A model generated the notes under the pieces. That model was not told where the DNA came from, did not search any database, and saw only the letters and a program-made list of their open reading frames with translations. This document shows, piece after piece, positions 1 through 5,697 of a stretch of 6,143 bases of DNA. The position numbers and the translations under genes were made by a program. Source of the DNA: Chloroflexota bacterium (GTDB taxonomy: Bacteria > Chloroflexota > Dehalococcoidia > SM23-28-2 > RBG-16-64-32); the NCBI GenBank assembly GCA_022560365.1, contig JADFTG010000078.1, forward strand, positions 1-6,143. The letters are read 5' to 3'. How positions within the stretch are numbered: position 1 is the first letter of the stretch; each line of letters begins with the position of its first letter.

Positions 1-891
1 CCCGCCCCGCTCGAAGACCTGAAGGAGCGCATCGACGCCCTGCACCGCCTGCGCTCGGTCAATATCACGCTCCTCGGCGGCGAACCACTCCTGCATCCGG
101 ACGTCGCCGAGATCACGCGCTACGCCGGACGGAAGTCCAACGTCAGCATCGTCACCAACGGCTTCCTCCTGCGCAACGGCGTCATCACGGCCCTCAACGA
201 CGCCGGCCTCAACAACCTGACCGTCTCCATCGACACGCTCCACGCCGACCCGTCCCGCTACATCCAGAAGTCGTTCCGCTCGCTGAAGACGCGGCTGGAG
301 CGCCTGGCCCGGCTCGCAAAGTTTGACGTGCACGTCACGGCCGTCCTCTGCGAGTCATCGAAGGACGACTTCCGCGAGCTCGTCCAGGAGGTGCAGTCGT
401 TCGGCTTCCGCATGTCCTTGAACCTGATCCACAACGACCGCGGCTACGTCACGATCAAGGGCGAGCCGTACCTGGACCTGTACGAGGACTTTTACGCCAA
501 CGGCAAGCCGTTCACGTTCCTGGACTATGAGTACGGAAAGAAGCTCCTGCAGGGCGAGACGCCGGATTGGACTTGCCGCGCCGGCTCCCGCTACCTCTAC
601 GTCGACGAGCATGGCGACGTTCAGCTCTGCGCCTCGCAACTGGGACGCCTTCAGAAGCCGATCGTCGAGTACACGCAGGACGACTTGAACGCCAACGCGA
701 AGACGAAGAAGGGCTGCGAGGAAGGTTGCTCCGTCGGCTGCGCTTTCCGCTGCTCACTCGTCGACAACGACAAGCCGGCGTTCCTCAAGGCGATCGTACG
801 CGGCGCTACCCGCGGCACGCTATTCGACAACGGCCGGCGGACGCGGAAGTCGCCAAAGTTCCGCGCCGAACCCGCCCTCGGCGACGACTAA
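1..891 (+). CDS. Radical SAM protein with SPASM-like C-terminal cysteines (5' end missing)
   Basis: The reading frame is open from base 1 to the TAA at 889-891, giving 296 visible residues; the start and the CxxxCxxC cluster motif that binds the catalytic 4Fe-4S lie before the window. Radical SAM features seen, numbered from the first visible residue: GGEPLLHP at 26-33, the loop that holds the methionine amino group of SAM; VTNG at 51-54; and the strand LTVSID at 73-78. The C-terminal part has C192-RAG, an aromatic/acidic strand, then VQLC210, followed by a C-x3-C-x3-C-x3-C cluster (C239, C243, C247, C251). This arrangement resembles SPASM/twitch domains that carry auxiliary Fe-S clusters in peptide- and cofactor-modifying enzymes. 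The substrate cannot be told: no peptide or partner gene is visible. The tail after residue 270 is basic and probably disordered. It converges on yraN. The family is confident, the SPASM label moderate. Confidence 0.88.
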   Translation, partial: PAPLEDLKERIDALHRLRSVNITLLGGEPLLHPDVAEITRYAGRKSNVSIVTNGFLLRNGVITALNDAGLNNLTVSIDTLHADPSRYIQKSFRSLKTRLERLARLAKFDVHVTAVLCESSKDDFRELVQEVQSFGFRMSLNLIHNDRGYVTIKGEPYLDLYEDFYANGKPFTFLDYEYGKKLLQGETPDWTCRAGSRYLYVDEHGDVQLCASQLGRLQKPIVEYTQDDLNANAKTKKGCEEGCSVGCAFRCSLVDNDKPAFLKAIVRGATRGTLFDNGRRTRKSPKFRAEPALGDD

Positions 892-915
892 CGCCCACTC
901 AGACGTCCTTCAGAT

Positions 916-1013
916 CGTAGCCGCAGCGCCTTCAGGCCTGCAGTCATCCGGCGCACCATCCAGGATCGGTGCGCGGGACGACTGCAGGCAGAGCCGGAAG
1001 CCCTGCGGCTACG
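916..1013. repeat. 98-base imperfect inverted repeat between convergent genes
   Basis: The outer arms are a perfect 11-bp pair, CGTAGCCGCAG at 916-926 and its reverse complement at 1003-1013. The inner arms, 936-957 and 968-989, pair at 20 of 22 positions (GCCTGCAGTC at 936-945 against GACTGCAGGC at 980-989) around a 10-base centre at 958-967. Short unequal side segments (927-935 and 990-1002) separate the two stems. It lies between the 3' ends of convergent genes, so it could fold in either transcript and act as a two-way terminator or 3' stabiliser, although neither side has a T-run. The nested symmetric layout also resembles REP- or MITE-like dispersed repeats. One copy cannot tell these apart. 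Confidence 0.8.
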
Positions 1014-1030
1014 GGCGCTGTAGCAGCGCT
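1014..1030 (-). terminator. Short hairpin at the yraN stop codon, possible terminator
   Basis: GCGCTG at 1015-1020 and CAGCGC at 1024-1029 form a perfect 6-bp stem with a 3-base loop, and a G-T pair (1014/1030) can extend it. Read on the minus strand it begins at the yraN stop codon (1030-1032). No T-run follows, so a classical intrinsic terminator is not shown. It may act together with the large inverted repeat just beyond it. Confidence 0.4.
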
Positions 1031-1410
1031 CAAACGTCAGCGGTCACCGCGTTCTCGTAGTGCACGAGCGAGGCCAGGCGCCCGTCGCTCTCGAAGTCGA
1101 TGGCGATGAGGTCGATGCGCCATTGCTCCGGCAGGTCATCGCGCGCCTGGCCGTAGGCCTCGACCATCTCCACCATGCGCCGCTGTTTCGCCGGCGAAAG
1201 CGACTCTGCCGCCGTGCCCATCGATGAGCCCCGCCGGCAGCGCACCTCGACGAACGCAAGGACGCCGCCCGCCTCAGCCACGATGTCGATCTCGCCGGCC
1301 GCCGTCCGGAAGTTGCGCTCGCGGATGCGATAGCCCTTCGCGCTCAGGTGCTCGGCGGCGAGCCGTTCACCCAGCTCACCAAGCGCGCGCCGCCCGTTGT
1401 CCTTAGCCAC
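1030..1410 (-). CDS. yraN: YraN / UPF0102 family nuclease-like protein
   Basis: This 126-residue protein is close to the usual family length of about 120. The start chosen is the GTG at 1408-1410, giving MAKDNGRRALGELGERLAAE; the frame stays open upstream, but only as a shadow of the phosphotriesterase gene. UPF0102 signatures: GELGERLAAEHL near the N-terminus, GEID at 39-42, FVEVR at 53-57 and the following PAKQRRM at 73-79. These residues form a PD-(D/E)xK-type endonuclease-like fold related to Holliday junction resolvases. The family's biological role is poorly defined, so nuclease action is inferred from fold, not known for this protein. The usual VEVK lysine is arginine here (R57), a substitution I believe occurs in other members. 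It is the last gene of the apparent rnhB operon; rnhB-yraN linkage is common in bacteria. The upstream gap is a heptamer repeat array with AAGGGA close to the GTG. Confidence 0.9.
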   Translation of the reverse strand: MAKDNGRRALGELGERLAAEHLSAKGYRIRERNFRTAAGEIDIVAEAGGVLAFVEVRCRRGSSMGTAAESLSPAKQRRMVEMVEAYGQARDDLPEQWRIDLIAIDFESDGRLASLVHYENAVTADV

Positions 1411-1412
1411 CT

Positions 1413-1440
1413 GTCCCTTGTCTCCTGTCTCCTGTCTCCT
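1413..1440 (-). repeat. Heptamer tandem repeat with Shine-Dalgarno-like units before yraN
   Basis: On the minus strand three exact copies of AGGAGAC run from 1440 down to 1420, followed by a diverged fourth unit, AAGGGAC (1413-1419), and then AG and the yraN GTG. The first unit overlaps the TGA of the phosphotriesterase gene (1440-1442). Each exact unit contains AGGAG, the anti-16S core. The array fills nearly the whole 29-base intergenic gap and must supply the yraN ribosome binding site. The last exact AGGAG is 11 bases from GTG and the diverged AAGGGA about 4, so neither has ideal spacing. Confidence 0.85.
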
Positions 1441-2390
1441 CAGTACCCGCCCTGCGTCTCGAAGACACGGCGCGCGTTGTCCACCGTCATCGCCGTGATG
1501 TCGTCCTCGCTCACACCGGCCTCGCGCAGGGCCGGCAGCACGTCGTCCGGGATGTGGTTGAAGTTCCACTTCGGCAGCATGCTCTGCCTGAGGTTCGGAT
1601 CGACCCAGTCGAAGTAGCAGGCCGCGTCGTGGGAGAGCACCATCTTGTTCGCGTAGCCCAGGTCGCACATCTTCTTGATCGTCGCCACACGCTGCGGCGT
1701 CGTCAAGAAGAGGTCGAGGCCGAAGCGGTCCATGCCGATCAGCGAGCCGCGGTCGCAGAGCTTCCGCAGGTACGCAGTGTCCTCCGTGTCGCCGCTGTGC
1801 CCGATCACGACGCGGCCCAGGTCCACACCCTCGTCCTCGAAGATGTCCTGCTGCTTGAGGCCCCCCTCGCTCGCCGCGTGCGTGTGCGTCGAGATCGGGA
1901 CGCCGGTCGCTCGGTGGGCCTTCGCGGCGGCGCGCAGAATGCGCTCTACGTCCGGCGTCACGCCGGGTTCGTCGGTCGCGCACTTGATGACACCGGCCTT
2001 CACGCCCGTGTCCATGATCCCGTCCGTGATATCGCGCTGGAACAGCTCCGCGATGTGTTCGATCGAGCGGCCGCTCTGTGCCCTGAAGTAGTACGGAACC
2101 TCCCAGTACAAACCCGTCGCGACGATCACCTGCATGCCGCTGGCCGCCACGGCCTCCTTCACGAAATCGATATCGCGCCAGTTGCCGACGGTGAGGTCGA
2201 CAAGCGTCTTGACGCCGCGATTTTGCACGTCCTTCAGCCTCTGCACGGCGTTCGCCAGCTCCACCTCGCGGTCGAACACGGCGAAGTTGTCCTTCACGCC
2301 GGGAGACTGCACCAGGATGTGCTCGTGCATCAGGGTGAAGCCGAGGTCGGCGGTATCAAGCGGGCCGGAGACAGAGTTGATCGTGGCCAC
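1440..2390 (-). CDS. Phosphotriesterase-family metal-dependent hydrolase (PTE/PLL-like)
   Basis: This 316-residue protein belongs to the amidohydrolase-superfamily phosphotriesterase group. The start chosen is GTG at 2388-2390, because AAGGAG (2397-2402) lies six bases upstream and the family N-terminus follows (VSGPLDTADLGFTLMHEH); the frame runs further upstream into rnhB without family sequence. All binuclear metal ligands expected of the family are visible: H22 and H24 in MHEH, the bridging lysine K136 in GVIKCATDE (normally carboxylated), H169 in STHTH, H198 in VIGHSGD, and D255 in LSHDA. The fold should be a cytoplasmic TIM barrel; no signal peptide is seen. Members hydrolyse lactones, phosphotriesters or other esters, and some have no known substrate; with all ligands kept it is probably active, substrate unknown. 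It sits between rnhB (40-base gap) and yraN (29-base gap), an unusual neighbour for two nucleic-acid genes. Confidence 0.93.
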   Translation of the reverse strand: MATINSVSGPLDTADLGFTLMHEHILVQSPGVKDNFAVFDREVELANAVQRLKDVQNRGVKTLVDLTVGNWRDIDFVKEAVAASGMQVIVATGLYWEVPYYFRAQSGRSIEHIAELFQRDITDGIMDTGVKAGVIKCATDEPGVTPDVERILRAAAKAHRATGVPISTHTHAASEGGLKQQDIFEDEGVDLGRVVIGHSGDTEDTAYLRKLCDRGSLIGMDRFGLDLFLTTPQRVATIKKMCDLGYANKMVLSHDAACYFDWVDPNLRQSMLPKWNFNHIPDDVLPALREAGVSEDDITAMTVDNARRVFETQGGY

Positions 2391-2429
2391 GGGGAGCTCC
2401 TTCGTTGTGCTATCGGCTGGTCGCCGCCA

Positions 2430-2435
2430 ATTATA
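2430..2435 (-). promoter_or_regulatory. Consensus -10 hexamer before the phosphotriesterase gene
   Basis: The minus strand reads TATAAT at 2435-2430, a perfect -10 box in otherwise GC-rich DNA, overlapping the TAA stop of rnhB (2431-2433). The start codon is about 40 bases downstream. No -35-like hexamer stands at 16-18 bases and no extended TGn element is present, so this is at best a weak internal promoter for the phosphotriesterase and yraN. Confidence 0.3.
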
Positions 2436-3114
2436 GCGAAGCGGGGACGAGAGCCGGCCCTGGTTCTGGCAACAACTCAAGCTGTTGGCCGAGGAGCAGC
2501 TCCTTGAGCGGCGAAAACGACCGCCGGTGCAGCTCGCACGGGCCGATCTCCCGTAGGGCGCGGGCGTGTTCGGGCGTGAAATAGCCTTTGTGCGAAGCGA
2601 AGCCGTACTCGGGGTAGCGCCGGTCGTGCGCCGTCATCAGGCGATCGCGCGCCACTTTGGCGATGATCGACGCCGCAGCGATCGAGAGCGACACCGCGTC
2701 GCCACCGATGATCGGCGTCTGATCGAGACGGCAGGCGCGCAGCGGGAAGGCGTCGAGGAGCAAGTACTGCGGCCGCACGCAGAGGTCTCCCAACGCGCCG
2801 AGCATCGCCTGACGCGACGCCTCCGCGATGCCGATGCGGTCGATCGTCTCGGCCGAAATGAAGGAAACGGCCGCTGCGAGCGCCTTCTCCCAGATCAGCG
2901 GCGCCAGCTCCTCGCGCGCCTCCGGCGTGAGCTTCTTGCTGTCGTTAACGCTCTTCAGCCAGCGGAATCTCGGTTCGGGAGCAAAGATGACGGCGCCGGC
3001 GGCGACGGGTCCCGCCAGCGGACCGCGCCCGACTTCGTCGACGCCGGCGATGAGGGTGACGTCCTGGCGCCAAAGGCGGCGCTCGAAGGCGAAGTCAGGG
3101 CGGCGGGAAGCCAT
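2431..3114 (-). CDS. rnhB: Ribonuclease HII
   Basis: This 227-residue enzyme cleaves the RNA strand of RNA-DNA hybrids and starts removal of single ribonucleotides from DNA; it acts in the cytoplasm with Mg or Mn. The start chosen is ATG at 3112-3114 (MASRRPDFAFERRLW); the open frame continues upstream, but into the promoter region. All four acidic catalytic residues are in place: D26 and E27 in AGVDEVGRGPLAG, D121 in LLLDAF, and D139 in GGDAVSLSIAAASIIAKV. The DSKKL motif is at 58-62, and the C-terminal HKGYFTPEH and HRRSFSPLK segments match the family. It heads the apparent operon rnhB, phosphotriesterase, yraN. There is no Shine-Dalgarno sequence before the ATG, and the best promoter would start transcription only a few bases upstream, so the message may be nearly leaderless. 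Confidence 0.96.
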   Translation of the reverse strand: MASRRPDFAFERRLWRQDVTLIAGVDEVGRGPLAGPVAAGAVIFAPEPRFRWLKSVNDSKKLTPEAREELAPLIWEKALAAAVSFISAETIDRIGIAEASRQAMLGALGDLCVRPQYLLLDAFPLRACRLDQTPIIGGDAVSLSIAAASIIAKVARDRLMTAHDRRYPEYGFASHKGYFTPEHARALREIGPCELHRRSFSPLKELLLGQQLELLPEPGPALVPASL

Positions 3115-3124
3115 CGTTGGCGCT

Positions 3125-3153
3125 ATGCTAGCTGCGAGTCTCGGTACTGTCAA
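3125..3153 (-). promoter_or_regulatory. Promoter for the rnhB operon
   Basis: On the minus strand, TTGACA (3153-3148) is a perfect -35 box, followed after exactly 17 bases by TAGCAT (3130-3125), which matches four of six -10 consensus positions. Transcription would start near 3117-3119, only about 3-5 bases before the rnhB ATG. The left arm of the inverted repeat 3142-3194 overlaps this -35 box, so a protein bound there would be expected to affect it. Confidence 0.6.
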
Positions 3154-3194
3154 CGCGTATATCCAAATAAACAATTGACACCGCGACAGTACCG
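3142..3194. repeat. 10-bp inverted repeat across divergent promoters, operator-like
   Basis: CGGTACTGTC at 3142-3151 and GACAGTACCG at 3185-3194 are perfect reverse complements separated by 33 bases that include an AT-rich stretch (3158-3175). The left arm overlaps the -35 box of the rnhB promoter; the right arm lies in the spacer of the plus-strand promoter. This geometry fits a regulator binding both arms, possibly by looping, to control both directions. No regulator gene is in the window, so the role is inference. It is too widely spaced for a terminator hairpin, and neither gene ends here. Confidence 0.6.
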
Positions 3195-3203
3195 CCCTAC
3201 CGT
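3175..3203 (+). promoter_or_regulatory. Promoter for the tautomerase gene
   Basis: TTGACA at 3175-3180 is a perfect -35 box preceded by AT-rich DNA. Seventeen bases later stands TACCGT (3198-3203), a poor -10 that keeps only the TA and final T. Transcription would start near 3210, giving a leader of about 60 bases before the tautomerase ATG. The perfect -35 and spacing support it; the weak -10 makes it uncertain or activator-dependent. Confidence 0.45.
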
Positions 3204-3256
3204 GAATGCGGCGAATCCGGCGGAGAGGCCGCGAAGACGGCGCCATCGTACGACAA

Positions 3257-3264
3257 GAGGAGGT
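3257..3264 (+). promoter_or_regulatory. Strong ribosome binding site of the tautomerase gene
   Basis: GAGGAGGT at 3257-3264 contains the full anti-16S complement AGGAGGT; the GGAGG core ends six bases before the ATG at 3270. It is the strongest Shine-Dalgarno sequence in the window and fixes the start of the short tautomerase gene. Confidence 0.85.
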
Positions 3265-3269
3265 ACGCC

Positions 3270-3455
3270 ATGCCCATCGTCCGGGTCGAGATGTGGACAG
3301 GCAGGACAACGGCACAAAAGAAGGAGCTGGCCCGCGTCATTACCGACGCGATGGTCAACATCGCGCACACGACGCCCGAAGCGACCATCATCGTGTTCGA
3401 GGACATCGAAAAGGATAACTGGGCCCAGGCGGGAAAGCTGTCGTCCGACGATTAG
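3270..3455 (+). CDS. 4-oxalocrotonate tautomerase-family protein
   Basis: This 61-residue protein is the right size for the tautomerase superfamily, whose members form hexamers and use an N-terminal proline, exposed by removal of Met, as the catalytic base. The sequence starts MPIVRVEMWTGRTTAQKKEL: Pro1 is present and so is Arg11 in GR (mature numbering). By hand alignment, the position of Arg39 in classical 4-oxalocrotonate tautomerase is isoleucine, in EATIIVFEDI, and Phe50 is Trp50 in KDNWAQAGK. The Bacillus YwhB-type branch has a similar hydrophobic stretch and an AGK ending, so this is more likely a YwhB-like general tautomerase than a dedicated xylene-pathway enzyme. No aromatic meta-cleavage genes are nearby. 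Its own promoter and a strong ribosome binding site suggest good expression. Its substrate is unknown. Confidence 0.9.
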   Translation: MPIVRVEMWTGRTTAQKKELARVITDAMVNIAHTTPEATIIVFEDIEKDNWAQAGKLSSDD

Positions 3456-3518
3456 CTGCAACCGATTCGGCACCCCGCCCGTCACATCCATCAGACGGCC
3501 GAGCGGTCGAGTTCGCTG

Positions 3519-3527
3519 TGATACAAT
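3519..3527 (+). promoter_or_regulatory. Extended -10 promoter before ftsH
   Basis: TGATACAAT at 3519-3527 is an extended -10 element (TGn followed by TACAAT, five of six consensus positions). No convincing -35 stands 16-18 bases upstream, which extended -10 promoters can tolerate. Transcription would start near 3534, about 53 bases before the ftsH ATG. The same GATACAATT string occurs before rplU. Confidence 0.55.
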
Positions 3528-3586
3528 TCAGACAGTGACACGTTGGCCGCTGGGTCTCGTAATCCCTTCATAGAGAAAGAGCTTGA

Positions 3587-5551
3587 ATGTACGGACGCTG
3601 GCTACGAAATAGCTTTATCTACCTGCTCATCTTCGTCGCAATCGTCGCGATTGCCTTCACCGTCCTTAGCAGCGGCGGCAGCGACAAAGTCGACCAGGAT
3701 CTGAGCCAGTTCATCTCGCAGGCCAAGGCCGGCGAGGTCGTCAAGGTGGACGTCGACGGCGACAGGCTCAACTACGAACTGAGCAATGACGACCTCACTT
3801 ACACGACAAAGATTGAAGAAGGCGATACCGTCCGCGGCATCCTCCAGGCGAACGGCGTCACGCCCGGTTCTCCCGAGTACCCCGAGGTCAACATCAAGGA
3901 AGCGGGCGCCTGGAGGAACATCCTCAACATCTTCCTCCAGTTCCTGCCCATCATCATCATCATCGCCGTCATATTCTACTTCCTGCGCCAAGCGCAGGGC
4001 TCCAACAACCAGGCGATGAGCTTCGGCAAGAGCAAGGCGAAATTGTTCACCGGCACGCGCAGCAACGTGAGCTTCCTGGACGTAGCCGGCCTCGAAGAGG
4101 CGACGCAGGAGCTGAAGGAAGTCGTCGAGTTCCTCAAGTACCCGGAGAAGTTCGCGGCCCTCGGCGCGCGCATCCCCAAGGGCGTACTACTGGTCGGCCC
4201 GCCCGGCACCGGTAAGACGCTCCTGGCCAAGGCCGTTGCCGGTGAAGCCGGCGTGCCCTTCTTCTCGATCTCAGGTTCTGAGTTCGTCGAAATGTTCGTC
4301 GGTGTCGGCGCGTCTCGCGTACGGGACCTCTTCGAACAGGCCAAGCGCAACTCGCCCTGCATCATCTTCGTCGACGAGATCGACGCCGTCGGCCGACATC
4401 GTGGCTCCGGCCTCGGCGGCAGCCACGACGAGCGCGAACAGACGCTAAACCAGATCCTCGTCGAGATGGACGGCTTCGACACCAACACCAACGTCATCGT
4501 CCTCGCCGCCACCAACCGGCCGGACATCCTGGACCCGGCGCTCCTGCGCCCCGGTCGCTTCGACCGTCAGGTGACGCTCGACAAGCCCGACATCAAGGGC
4601 CGCACCGCGATTCTCAACGTCCACTCCAAGGGCAAGCCGCTGGACAGCGACGTCAGCCTCGAACTGGTAGCCAAGCAAACGCCGGGCTTCACCGGCGCCG
4701 ACCTGGCGAACCTCGTAAACGAGGGCGCCATCCTCGCCGCCCGCCGGGGCAAAAAGAAGATCACGATGTCCGAGCTGGACGAGTCCGTTGACCGCGTTAT
4801 CGCCGGCCCCGAGCGCCGCAGCCGCGTCATCAGCAAGAAGGACCGCAAGATCATCGCCTACCACGAGGCGGGCCACGCCTTCGTCGGCTACGCGCTGCCG
4901 AACGCTGACCCGCCGTATAAGATCAGCATCATCTCCCGCGGCATGGCCGGCGGCTTCACCCGCTTCCTGCCGGAAGAAGAGCACCACTTGTACTCACGCT
5001 CGCAGTTCCACGACATGCTCGCCGCCTTCCTCGGCGGCCTCGTCGCCGAGGAGATCGTTTTCGGCGAGTCGACGACCGGCCCTTCGGACGACCTGCAGCG
5101 CGCCACTACCCTGGCCCGCCAGATGGTCACACAGTGGGGCATGAGCGAGCGTCTGGGCCCGCGCACGTTCGGCCGCAGGGAAGAGATGATCTTCCTGGGC
5201 CGTGAGATCTCCGAGCAGCGGAACTACAGCGAGAAGGTCGCCGAAGAGATCGACGAAGAGGTGCGCCAGATCCTCGACCGATCCTACGACACCGCCAAGA
5301 AGCTGCTGAACGAGAACCGCGATAAGATCGACGCGATCGTCAAAGTACTGCTCAAGGAAGAGGTGATCGAGGGCGAGTTTCTGACGAGCGTTCTTGAGGG
5401 TACCGAACTCAAGGATGAGTCGCGGCCCGACGACGAGAAGGCCGGGGGAGGCACCGAAGAAGAGGGTCCGAAGCCAGAGAAGCCGATCGCGCCGCCAAAG
5501 CCTGGCCTCGCCTGGGAATCGCCTTCGCGCCTCGACCCGAACGTCTCCTGA
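3587..5551 (+). CDS. ftsH: ATP-dependent zinc metalloprotease FtsH
   Basis: This 654-residue inner-membrane AAA+ protease pulls out and degrades misassembled membrane proteins and some cytosolic regulators; it works as a hexamer facing the cytoplasm. Domains in order: first membrane helix at about 9-28, extracytoplasmic region at 29-112, second helix at about 113-133 (very rich in Ile), AAA+ module at about 160-400, and M41 peptidase domain at about 410-600. Motifs: Walker A GPPGTGKT 204-211, pore loop FVG 237-239, Walker B IIFVDEID 259-266, and the second region of homology [19 protein letters not shown] 310-328 with arginine fingers R321 and R324. The zinc site is HEAGH 426-430, with the third ligand D502 in TTGPSDD. 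The last 50 residues are a charged, proline-rich tail, probably disordered. The ATG at 3587 gives the expected short cytoplasmic lead; only a weak purine-rich ribosome site (AGAGAAAGAG) precedes it. All catalytic residues are intact. Confidence 0.98.
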   Translation: MYGRWLRNSFIYLLIFVAIVAIAFTVLSSGGSDKVDQDLSQFISQAKAGEVVKVDVDGDRLNYELSNDDLTYTTKIEEGDTVRGILQANGVTPGSPEYPEVNIKEAGAWRNILNIFLQFLPIIIIIAVIFYFLRQAQGSNNQAMSFGKSKAKLFTGTRSNVSFLDVAGLEEATQELKEVVEFLKYPEKFAALGARIPKGVLLVGPPGTGKTLLAKAVAGEAGVPFFSISGSEFVEMFVGVGASRVRDLFEQAKRNSPCIIFVDEIDAVGRHRGSGLGGSHDEREQTLNQILVEMDGFDTNTNVIVLAATNRPDILDPALLRPGRFDRQVTLDKPDIKGRTAILNVHSKGKPLDSDVSLELVAKQTPGFTGADLANLVNEGAILAARRGKKKITMSELDESVDRVIAGPERRSRVISKKDRKIIAYHEAGHAFVGYALPNADPPYKISIISRGMAGGFTRFLPEEEHHLYSRSQFHDMLAAFLGGLVAEEIVFGESTTGPSDDLQRATTLARQMVTQWGMSERLGPRTFGRREEMIFLGREISEQRNYSEKVAEEIDEEVRQILDRSYDTAKKLLNENRDKIDAIVKVLLKEEVIEGEFLTSVLEGTELKDESRPDDEKAGGGTEEEGPKPEKPIAPPKPGLAWESPSRLDPNVS

Positions 5552-5562
5552 GCGCTCGTAGC

Positions 5563-5592
5563 TAGACATACGGCACGTACGGACGATACAAT
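5563..5592 (+). promoter_or_regulatory. Promoter for rplU
   Basis: TAGACA at 5563-5568 (five of six -35 positions) and TACAAT at 5587-5592 (five of six -10 positions) are separated by 18 bases. It begins 12 bases after the ftsH stop. Transcription would start near 5599, leaving a leader of about 96 bases. No T-run terminator is seen between ftsH and this promoter, so read-through from ftsH may also feed rplU. Confidence 0.6.
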
Positions 5593-5598
5593 TTCACT

Positions 5599-5683
5599 TC
5601 GTGGGCCGATGGGCGGCCGTTGGGCGCCCAGGCGCATCTCAAGACAGACTACGGGACGGCGTGTCCGCGCCATCTCAGAACGT
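5599..5683 (+). promoter_or_regulatory. Structured rplU leader, possible regulatory RNA
   Basis: The predicted leader is GC-rich and contains three small foldable elements: GGCCG 5604-5608 with CGGCC 5614-5618, the 10-base palindrome TGGGCGCCCA 5621-5630, and GGAC 5654-5657 with GTCC 5663-5666. Ribosomal protein operons often carry leader structures for autoregulation, and L21 leaders are described in Firmicutes. I cannot match this one to that family by eye. GC-rich DNA forms short pairings by chance, so support is limited. Confidence 0.3.
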
Positions 5684-5697
5684 GGAGGACTCCCATT
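5684..5697 (+). promoter_or_regulatory. Ribosome binding site and ATT start of rplU
   Basis: GGAGG at 5684-5688 is six bases before ATT at 5695-5697. The ATT falls exactly where the L21 family has its initiator Met, before YAIVRAGGKQYRV. No ATG, GTG or TTG occurs in this frame between 5641 and the ATT. The site therefore supports initiation at ATT, or an ATG changed by mutation or read error. Confidence 0.7.

Noticed and set aside
1411..1983. Open frame extending yraN upstream to a 317-residue protein
   Set aside because: The extra N-terminal part overlaps the phosphotriesterase gene in another frame, is arginine/glycine-rich shadow sequence with no family match, and yraN has its normal length from the GTG at 1410.
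2391..2480. Upstream ATG for the phosphotriesterase gene, 30 residues longer
   Set aside because: It would overlap rnhB, adds no family sequence, and ignores the well-placed AAGGAG before the GTG at 2390.
1554..2507. Long plus-strand open frame opposite the phosphotriesterase gene
   Set aside because: It is antisense to a gene with full family motifs; its composition (repeated Arg, Val, His, Asp) is typical of the reverse frame of GC-rich coding DNA.
3115..3315. Upstream extension of rnhB to a 294-residue protein
   Set aside because: It would cross the promoter region and the tautomerase start; RNase HII sequence begins only after the ATG at 3114.
3456..3518. Possible RNA structure or terminator between the tautomerase and ftsH
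   Set aside because: Only a weak mismatched pairing near 3496-3509 was found and no T-run follows; nothing there can be supported.
2566..3573. Long plus-strand open frame opposite rnhB running into the tautomerase region
   Set aside because: It overlaps rnhB, the divergent promoters and the tautomerase in the wrong frame and shows no recognisable domain.
4445..4987. Minus-strand open frames inside ftsH
   Set aside because: FtsH is unambiguous over the whole region; these are reverse-frame shadows in GC-rich codons.
5552..5562. GAGCGCTC palindrome after ftsH as a terminator
   Set aside because: The arms are only four bases with no loop and no T-run, so it cannot be called a terminator.
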